Source: Ornithodoros turicata (taxonomy: Eukaryota; Arthropoda; Arachnida; Ixodida; Argasidae). From it: a stretch of DNA of 64,000 bases. Position numbers and translations under genes: made by a program. Where the stretch lies: contig NC_088209.1 of NCBI RefSeq assembly GCF_037126465.1, positions 6,341,947-6,405,946 of the forward strand, in the 5' to 3' direction. Numbering within the stretch: position 1 is the first letter of the stretch; each line of letters begins with the position of its first letter. Below are positions 56,160 to 64,000 of this stretch, piece by piece. A model generated the notes under the pieces. That model was not told the DNA's origin. It did no database searches and saw only the letters and a program-made list of their open reading frames with translations.

Positions 56160-57178
56160 GGCCGGTTCCACGTTAGCTCAGACAGGGAGGTCCCATGGAC
56201 CTCCTGAATTTTCATGATTTTTTACATATATTTAGACGCTCATCGCAGATGATGATCAACATTGGTAAAATTAATCATTCGAATACTTTCCGTGCAAAAA
56301 ATCGAGAAATTCAGCCCTGTATTCGATTGTTGCATTTTTGCCGTGTTTGCACGTGTATACATCCTGAGTTTTAAAAGATATCGTATTGCAATTTTTTTGT
56401 GCTTTAGTATACCTACCTGCCAGCACCCCGAGCGCAAATTTAGGCGCACAGGTGCAACACTGTATCGTATAAAAAGCGGCAGTTTTGTTCAAACTTCGAC
56501 GCTTCTTGCTCTGGCTGTAGATATCTCCGACACGTTACGCAGTGGGGCCGCGTTTTAACGCGCTAATCAGCAGTATACGCCTTTGGAGAAGAAGTTTTTG
56601 CGTTTGACGAAACACCTAACATCGGGCCATATCCTGGCAAACTATACTATACGAAATCAAGTGGGACCTTTTTTGAGAAATACACGCTCAAAATCCATGT
56701 TTATTTCGAAATATGCCTAAACACTTGCCTATTTCAGCACATTCCGCTAGGAAGTATATGATTTAAAAGCTGAGTGAGCTGATACCAAGTATTGCGATCA
56801 CAGACATCTATAGCCATAGATATCAGGCGTTGGAATTAGGACAAAAGTGCGCGAGAGGGCATGTTCGCCATTTTTTATAGCACACAGTGTTGCACCTGCG
56901 CGCTAAAATTTGCTCTCTGACTGCTGGCCTGTAGGCATTATAAAGCAGCATAAAAAAATTTCACAACAATATCTCTTAACACTCGGGAGGTATACGCGTG
57001 CAAACACGGCAAACCTGAAACATCCGAATTCAGGGCCGGATTTTCTCGATTTTTTTGCACGAAAGCTCTTCGGCAAAAATGTTGATCATAATATACGATG
57101 AGCTTATAAATATGAAAAATACTGAAGACCCAGGAGGTCGATTGGACCTCCCTGCCTGAACTGACGTGAAACCGACCC
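56160..57178. mobile_element. 1-kb foldback MITE
   Basis: Arms of about 300 bp: GGCCGGTTCCACGTTAGCTC at the left pairs with the reverse complement of GAACTGACGTGAAACCGACC at the right. Inside each arm GGGAGGTCC, GTGCAAAAAATCGAG, GCCGTGTTTGCACG and GGTGCAACACTGT are shared. Diverged (roughly 75..80% by eye) and without coding sequence. Confidence 0.75.
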
Positions 57179-59906
57179 GTAACTAAATATCAAACGCAGT
57201 TACACGTAATAAAACGTAATGAAAATTGACGTGAAGTTCCTGAGCTACTTTAGAAATGTAACAGGTTACCTTCAAGTTATTTTCTACTCAATATATATAC
57301 TTTTCAGCTCTTGACCTGTCTATATGGTTAATTCAGACCTTGCTGTCACAATGGGCGATTCAAGACGTTTCAAAATAGTCTTTATATACAAAAATGATAT
57401 CAATATCTGCTACGACAAAAGAAGCCTACAGTTATAGGCTTCTTTAGGGAGGGATTTGATGATTTTGATCTCGTAATAAGGCACATTAAAAAGGAACACA
57501 AAGCAAGTTTATGCTCTACGAGTTGTCCCCTACATACATATCGTAGAACCGTGCCAAGTTTTAACCCTGCTACTCAATGCCCTCTATCAGTATCTATACA
57601 CTGCTTACCGTTAAGATGCGCGATACCTGAGCTTCCTAATACTCGGTTAAAACATAATTTGTAACATTCACCGTGTAACAACGGGAGCTAGTCGAGCCGT
57701 GCACGTGCCATCTTTCATCTCAAGTCATGGGGGGAGGACTCAGCCTGCGATGTTTGTAGACAAGAACCGAACAAAAGGAACTTCAAGTTACTTTGACGAA
57801 CTTAACCCCCCACCCCCGAAACAAAAGAAAACGGGAAAGGAACGAGCTCCTCAAGAAGTTACTAGAGCTCAAAAGCAAAGAGCTATGCAAAAAGTTACTG
57901 AAATTAGCTAAGCCGAGTAGCCTAGTTACAGTACTGAGTTACTGGTAACGAGTTACGCCCAACAACATGAAACACGTGAACTTGAGAATCCGTACTACAT
58001 GTGTCATGATCGTTCTATACCTTCTTTAAGAAAATGGAATAAATATTTGCGCACCTTTGCTAATACGAGGGCAACATACACACAATTTGGGAACCACAAT
58101 CTAAGAAAAAAGGTGTGAGAACGTGGTAAGTTCCTTAGTTACCTCCTAAGCCAACATAGTGTCTGATGAGGGGTGCAAAAAGGTGGTAAAAGAAATTATC
58201 ATCCATCCAAATTACAACGAAAAGGTGTACGCCCCCCTCGCTCACCGAATCAGAAGCGGTAACCCCATTATTCGTGGCAGGGAGTGAGGTAGCAGGTAGA
58301 ACTTTGCAACCTTTTAGGCACACATATGCGACAACTGTTACTTCCTAAAAGGTCTAATTGCTCCACCCTTTTTTCTGAGAGTGCAGTATGGCACATGTAG
58401 TGTGACACGTACCCCTGTCTTTACTAGAAATATTATTGTATCAAGAAGATGCCTTTTCTTATGGCTTTCTTGCTGCGAAGGCCTGTTATTATGGATAGCT
58501 GAAGTCCTTTTAAAAGAAAAACAACACAGCATACCAGATTGTATTCTTTTCAAGGAAGCATCACAGCGCGATAGGTTCATAGTGTTGTAACCGAAGTGCA
58601 GGGTGGATTCTGAAAGTGGAAGATAGCTTGAGGTCAGGGTTACACTGAGAAAAGTACACCACACCATGCACAAGATGCGCATGTTATTGAATACAGACCA
58701 AATCGCTAAACTTACAGTTTTCAGCATGACATGACAAGATCCGCTAGAAAAATCTTGACCATCATCACTGGCTCTGAGGCAGAGATCTGGTGGTGTGCAC
58801 TTCGGTGATACCTTGATCAAAGCATTGATTGCTTTAAGCACGCTCTGGTTGTGGTCCAGCATGACATTCTGAATGAAAGATCAGGATAGCTTTCATTCAC
58901 TCGCAGTTTCAAACAAATTGGCATATCATGCGTCGATCAGATTACGCAAACGGATTAAAGCGGAATAATTTTTTCACTTCAGAGGTTCCTTTTTGCTTTT
59001 CTTTTTATTTAGAATAACTACAAAAACGAACCTTGAGCTGAAGTCCTCCAGCATTCCAGTTTTGTACGCACGCAGGAGATGGAAAGCACAGCTGCAGCAC
59101 GCAGTCGTCCTGAGAAATGGTTATATTTAGTTTGATGTCAAATACACAATACATGCGATTCCACACTTTACTGAACCATATTTTCACCAAAACGGAGTCC
59201 ATTATCCTAAAAGCAACGCATAAACCAAAATGGATCACTGAAATCGAAACTATGCGCTGCTAAGTTTCGAGAGAAGCCTTCTAGAACGGTGTCACTCATG
59301 TTGAAAAGCATCTATGAGTAACGTTTATGAATGCGAGGAATACCACAAAAAGAAATAGCACTTACCACTCAATGAATCGCTTAAAAATGTTGGAATTCCT
59401 CGAAAGTTTCGCGAGCACCGGCCAGATACATTCGTTTCTCGCAGCGAGAGCGACGGGGACTCCGACAGTGCAAACACGGCTGGACGATCGAGGAACATCA
59501 TTGGCCAGATTCGAAACTGTCGGTTACGCGATTGCATCACTCGGCGCCTGACAGTCTGGGAAGAGAAATCCGTTGATGCACCCCGGTCATGTGACTGATT
59601 ATCGTGAAGTGATCAGATCAGCATCGGGGAGCGATCCTATATTTCGGTCACATGACCAAGGTCAATCCAGACCGGGAAATGATCAGAGCAGCATCGGGGA
59701 GCGATCCTATATTATTGTTTACATGACCAAAAGGAGACCAGAGCGGGAAATGATCAGGGCACCGTCGGGGGACTACCTTATCTTCTCTTGCGCTCTACCG
59801 CCTCAGTTCCCACACCGCTGGGAACCAGTCGGGCACTATCGCCCGTTCAGGAGCCGAAGCCCCCATTGCGTTCCCATTCTTTTCCCGAGGGTTTGTGCTG
59901 CCTGGG
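57179..59906. other. Interior of the large inverted-repeat element, no identified gene
   Basis: Minus-strand frame 58862..58338 (174 codons) is the longest, with no recognised domain. A GGTGTACGCC-type motif lies at 58220. A 70-bp tandem repeat is at 59600..59775. Confidence 0.35.
59600..59775 (+). repeat. 70-bp tandem repeat, about 2.5 units
   Basis: GCATCGGGGAGCGATCCTAT occurs at 59621 and 59691, with a weaker third copy at about 59761; each is preceded by a GGGAAATGATCAG-like stretch. Confidence 0.75.
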
Positions 59907-60372
59907 GCGCGGGTGTTTTGTGATGCCATAGGATCAGGCCTCGAGCCATGCTGTTTCTGTATGTATTCAGTTTGGAAGAAATGTTGATTCGATTCAAAAT
60001 TGAACACATAGTTCCGCATTCGATTTGGAACACTGTTATGCGCCTCGAGATCTGAAATATTTTAATGTTCGCGCAGCCCAAATATATTTGACAATCTACG
60101 GTTTGACCTTAAGTCCTTCAAGGATGTATTGCTCTGCATTTCACTCTTCACCGGAGCGGACAGAAGCGGTGCGCTTTCTCATTCTTCATTCTATCACGCT
60201 CGAGCCAGTGGGCGGGTCGCGCACACACTGATCTTGATCGGCACTGACGTAGACCCAACTTCAGTTGCCCGGAAAGGGAAACATTTTTCTTGAACTTCGG
60301 AAGTTCAAAACTCCTCCCCGCGCGACGTCATCTTTTGAACTTAGTTCTGCTTTGACGAGTCTAGCACCCCAG

Positions 60373-61851
60373 GTTGCTCCTAAAATCATGGCCCGCTTTG
60401 TCCCCAGAAGTAAGCGTGAGGGGAATTTGTGATGCCGTTTCTCAGTCTACGTTATCATAAAACATGCCGTCTTTTATCTTCTTTCCGTCATTATGTCGTT
60501 TGATCTGCTCAACGCCTTCCAAGGCAGTTCGCGATTTGATGTGACAAATGTCACGCAATAAAACTACCAATGTATTACCTCGGAGATAACAAAGATAAAA
60601 TCACCGATTCTGCTGCTCGATAAGTGTGTACGTTCTACCAGAAAAGAAAAACGACGATATCGACCAGGAGGCTAGGAAGCGGGGGTGCCCCATGTTTTGA
60701 GGGACAGCGGGATGTCATTGTTGTCAAAGGCTGACAGTAAGAGAACGACAGGAAAAAGCGGCCGCCGAACTCGCCCAACGCTCGACGATAGTGCATTTTC
60801 GCATATGCACTCGCACAGAAAAGTACTACTGTTTAGACTTCTCAGGCTTGTGCTCTACAAATCTGGAATTGCGCATTCAACTTGTTTTCAGGAATTGTGA
60901 AGATTCATTACAAAAGCAGTTTTTTTTTACGACGAAAGAAGTAACGGCTGCTGAGTGTGCGTTCCAAAGCGGTTGCGTCTTGGTCTCTCACGATGACAAC
61001 ACTCTGGGCTGGTGGTTCAGTGACGCAGATGTCGATTCTAGCTTTCGTGTTCCCTGGTCCGATCTGAGGGCCATGCCTTTCTTCTTTTTTATGAAGAGAG
61101 TTTTAAGATTACGGGCAAGGCAAGAGCATCACAATTTTCATCCTGGATGGCCCATGATTAGGCACTATGACATTAACATGACTAGTATGTGAAAGGTAGA
61201 CCACTTTTCGTTGCATACGAACCTACTACATCGTTATAGGAAGTCCCCTCATGAACAAATTATGAGTTGACCTTTGATGTCAGCTACACTTCACCCCACC
61301 CTCGTTTCTTATATTCGGTTTTGCTTCATCTTTGTGCTATATTTTTGTTTCAGGAATAGCAAGCCGACCTTCGGTCAGGCTGACCTTTCCGAAATAAACG
61401 TACATCCCCCCCCCCCCCCCCCCGCCTCGCTTTGCAGAATGCAAAGGGGTTAACATTGCAGAACAACAGCGGACAGAGCATCTTTAACCGCCATCGTTGC
61501 AACAACAAGGCGCGTGGGGACGATTCTTGTTTCTCTTTTTAAATTTTATTTGTTCATCCTTAACAATGTGCTCTCACTTACAAGACTTCCTATGCATTTT
61601 AATCAAACTGTCATGTCAAGTCATGCACGTCCCACGGAGACTGCGGGTTAAGCATTACAGTGCTTCCGACGGGTGAGAAAACTTGTACTTGCATCCGTGT
61701 TTTTCTTTACCGCTTCTCGCATATTAGAAAATGTCTTCATATGAGACTGCGATACTTGTCGTTGCTTGCTGGTTGAAGTCTCTTATTTCAGGTTATCAAT
61801 AGCAAGCGCATAAAAGCAGTTTTAGCAGACCGTTTGTGAGCGAGAGTCCAA
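60373..61851. other. No supported gene; poly-C tract
   Basis: No convincing coding frame. An 18-bp C run lies at 61406..61423. 61075..61300 is distantly related to 45880..46260. Confidence 0.4.
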
Positions 61852-64000
61852 CTAAGGAAGAGACTCGGAGAGTGTGGTTCGGGAAGGTTCGTAGTGAGGG
61901 CAATGAAGAAGAATGTGCTCCAGATCCTCAAGAGCACCACAGTGGCAGCAGGTGGGAGAATCAATTTGTCTCAAGCGGTAACGCCACTGAGCTGTAAAGG
62001 CCACATCGAGGCGCATGCGGTGGATTAATGCAGCGTCCTGACGAGATGTGTTTCGTGGCATGCGGAAAGCGAGCGTGGGATCAACTCTGTTCAACATAGA
62101 GGGGGGAAGAATGTCGGTTGTCCGTTGGCGGGAAGCCAGGGGTGTCACTAGACGTCGCAGAATTGAACGGGGTCTCCTCTGAGCAGAACAATACGGATCC
62201 GGTTACGAGAGTGCTGCTTCTGCGGCGCTGTCGGCCTGCTCGTTCCCCACGACACCACAATGGGCTGGAACCCACTGGAGAACTAGCCTGTGGCCTGCGG
62301 CGTAGATAGTGTGGTAAGCCATTAACACGTCTGTGACTAGGGGTGCGGATGGGCCTCGTATGCCGGAATTTTCAATTGCTTGAAGTGCAGATTTGGAGTC
62401 TGTAAAGACTGCCCATTCCCGGGGTGGAAAATCAGCGATGTGTTGTAGAAAGAAAAGGATGGCATAGAGTTCCGCAGCTGTGGAGGAGGTTGGATGTGAA
62501 AGGCGTCTTCCGTGCACGACGCCTTCGGATGGAATGACGAAGGCTGAGGCGGACTTGTTGTTTCGGGATGCGCCATCAGTATATGCTGCCGTAAACGTAG
62601 AAAACTTCCCGTCTACCAGAGCATGAAAATGGGTTCGGAGGACTTGAGGGGGGACCTGATCTCTTCTTTGCAGAAGGTTTGGGAGGCGTACAAAAGTGGG
62701 CGGTACTGGTAGAGACCAGGGGGCTTCCGGCGGTATAGTGTCCTTAGTTATGAAGCCAGTGAGAGTCTGGCGTGTCCTCTGCGCTACTCGATAGAAGTCG
62801 CTTCCAGGGCGGTATCGAATTTTCCTGAGTAGCGGGTGGCGGGGAATGTGAGCACGCAAACGGAGGTAGTGCCGAGCCGTTTCCCGTTCACGGAGAACTT
62901 CAATCGGGAGCTCACCAGCTTCAGCCAGTACTTGCCGTGTTTCAGCCATTCTTGGAACTCCGAGGCATCGACGAAGGCTTCGAGCAAACAGGGACCGAAG
63001 TGTATTTAATGAAGTTGTTGATATCCTGTGCAGAATAGGAAGGCTGTAAAGCACAGTTGCCCACCACAATGCCGCGTGAACTGCGAGCAGGGAACGCTGA
63101 TCACAGCCCCATCCTGAGCCAGAAAGATGTTGGATTGCGGGGAGCCATCGCTGCACTTTAGTTTCAATGTGTTGAATGTGCCGAGCCCAGCGCAAGTCCG
63201 AGTCGATTACCACGCCAAGGAAGCGGTGAAAGCGTACTGGTTCTAGCTTCTTTAAACCAAGCCAAAGTGGGAAATTGGCCATAGCTTTACGCGTGAAAGG
63301 GAGCTCGACACACTTTTCGGGTGAAAGGTCCATCCCGAGGTGCGTCAGGTACGTATGGATATTGTTTAAAGCGAGCTGCAGGCGGCGCTGGAGAGCCGGG
63401 CGTGATTTTCCTACTGTCCAAAGGGCGACGTCATCTGCATACACGGAGAACGACACTTTGCGAGGAATTACTGATTGTAGGTCGGCCATCACCACGTTAA
63501 AGAGTGTCGGGCTGAGAATGCTTCCTTGGGGGACTCCTTGGGGAACAGGATGCTGAGGGCTTTGGCCTTGGGACGTACAGACAGCGACAGTTCGGTCCGT
63601 AAGGAAGTCTTGGAGCCAGATGAAGAGCCGACCGGATACTCCAAACGAGCGCAAGGCGTGCAGTACACAAATGTGCAAGACGGTATCATAGGCGCGCTTG
63701 ATGTCGAGGAAGACCGATCGGACGATCCGTCGATGGGCTCGAGCATGTTGAACTGTAGAGACTAGGTCGAGAACTGGATCCATGGAGCTTCGGTGGCGAC
63801 GAAATCCAGCCATTTCGTGAGGGAACGCACGTTGTTTTTCGAGCCACCAGTCGAGGCGATGCAAAACCATTCTCTCCATCAGTTTCCCCATACAGCTTGT
63901 CAGGCTCACCGGGCGAAAGGAGGATAGGGCATTTGGGGGCTTGCCTGGTTTCAGGATGGGAACAACCAAGGCCTCCTTCCATGTACGTGGTAAAGATCCT
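61852..64000 (-). pseudogene. I-like LINE ORF2 (RT, RNase H, zinc-knuckle), runs off window
   Basis: Minus strand; coding enters from beyond 64000 in frame (LPRTWKEALVVPILKPGKPP). A frame of about 600 codons holds the RT (SSFRPVSLTSCMGK, SVFLDIKRAYDTV, GVPQGSILSPTLFNVVM, catalytic SVYADDVALW) and RNase H with its four acidic positions (AYTDGASRN, STAAELYAI, FTDSKSALQ, NEQADSAAE) and PAHCGVVGN. A frameshift near 62200 separates the C-terminal CCHCGALEDLEHILLHC zinc-knuckle, 62148..61852. RT followed by RNase H is the I-clade layout. One frameshift only, so a fairly young copy. Confidence 0.9.

Larger units (their letters stand above)
47315..60372. mobile_element. Large inverted-repeat element hosting Polinton-2
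   Basis: Arms of about 465 bp, 47315..47779 and 59907..60372, are near-identical reverse complements starting CTGGGGTGCTAGACTC. The left arm is interrupted at its inner edge by Polinton-2: the right arm keeps the joined sequence ACCCGCGCCCCAGGCA, whose halves flank Polinton-2. Without Polinton-2 the element is about 5.1 kb. No transposase recognised and no clear outer target duplication, so its class is unknown. Confidence 0.65.

Noticed and set aside
58338..58862. 174-codon minus-strand frame as the transposase of the large inverted-repeat element
   Set aside because: No catalytic motif or resemblance to a transposase family was found.
61406..61423. Poly-C tract as a regulatory G-quadruplex
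   Set aside because: A bare 18-bp homopolymer with no conserved context; more likely a slippage tract.
1..64000. Bacterial or viral contig rather than a nuclear genome
   Set aside because: Low gene density, GT/AG introns, LINEs and MITEs with target duplications, and Polintons inserted into LINEs all indicate an animal nuclear genome.

Overview
This window looks like a repeat-rich stretch of an animal nuclear genome, most likely an arthropod and plausibly an ixodid tick (inferred from the mix of Tx1-like, I-like and CR1/L2-like LINEs, Polintons, foldback MITEs and short-intron genes; no host gene here fixes the species). There are no operons, rRNA or tRNA genes. Almost all recognisable coding sequence belongs to mobile elements; three spliced genes or gene fragments are also visible.

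The centrepiece is a complete Polinton/Maverick element (virus-like, self-synthesising DNA transposon) at 11724..24453, 12,730 bp long. It has 247-bp terminal inverted repeats that I read as differing at two positions, and a perfect 6-bp target duplication CTCCTA at 11718..11723 and 24454..24459. It split a Tx1-like LINE, whose halves lie on either side. Read on the minus strand from its right end it carries a small ORF, a packaging ATPase, two conserved small genes, a chromodomain integrase, a structural protein, a small glycine/basic protein, the major capsid protein, an adenain-like protease, a small convergent orphan gene on the plus strand, and a protein-primed DNA polymerase B. The polymerase is frameshifted and the integrase start is lost at a 15-bp homopolymer, so this copy is probably not autonomous, although the capsid genes, protease and ATPase are open.

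A second, relic Polinton lies at about 47782..55681. It has 1.4-kb inverted repeats, a four-unit 160-bp tandem array, and a homologue of the convergent orphan gene, but no polymerase, integrase or capsid genes. It sits in the inner edge of the left arm of another inverted-repeat element (47315..60372), which also holds a 1-kb foldback MITE.

Elsewhere: 1..1000 has three phase-consistent exons of an unidentified gene (minus strand). 3.6..7.2 kb and 35.9..39.7 kb are inverted copies of one segment, and each copy shows empty sites for insertions in the other. 5.5..6.9 kb is a mariner-type foldback MITE with a hAT MITE nested in it. 9.3..10.0 kb is a Harbinger-like element. 24.5..27.1 kb is LINE debris. 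27970..28564 is a predicted two-exon gene. 30.8..32.1 kb is a CR1/L2-like LINE. 32.7..35.8 kb is a spliced transposase-like gene with a premature stop and a MITE in its coding region. 37.6..37.85 kb is a Penelope-like insertion with a hammerhead-like RNA fold. 38.3..43.6 kb is a head-to-tail train of Tx1-like LINEs with an I-like LINE inserted. 61.85..64.0 kb is an I-like LINE running off the window.
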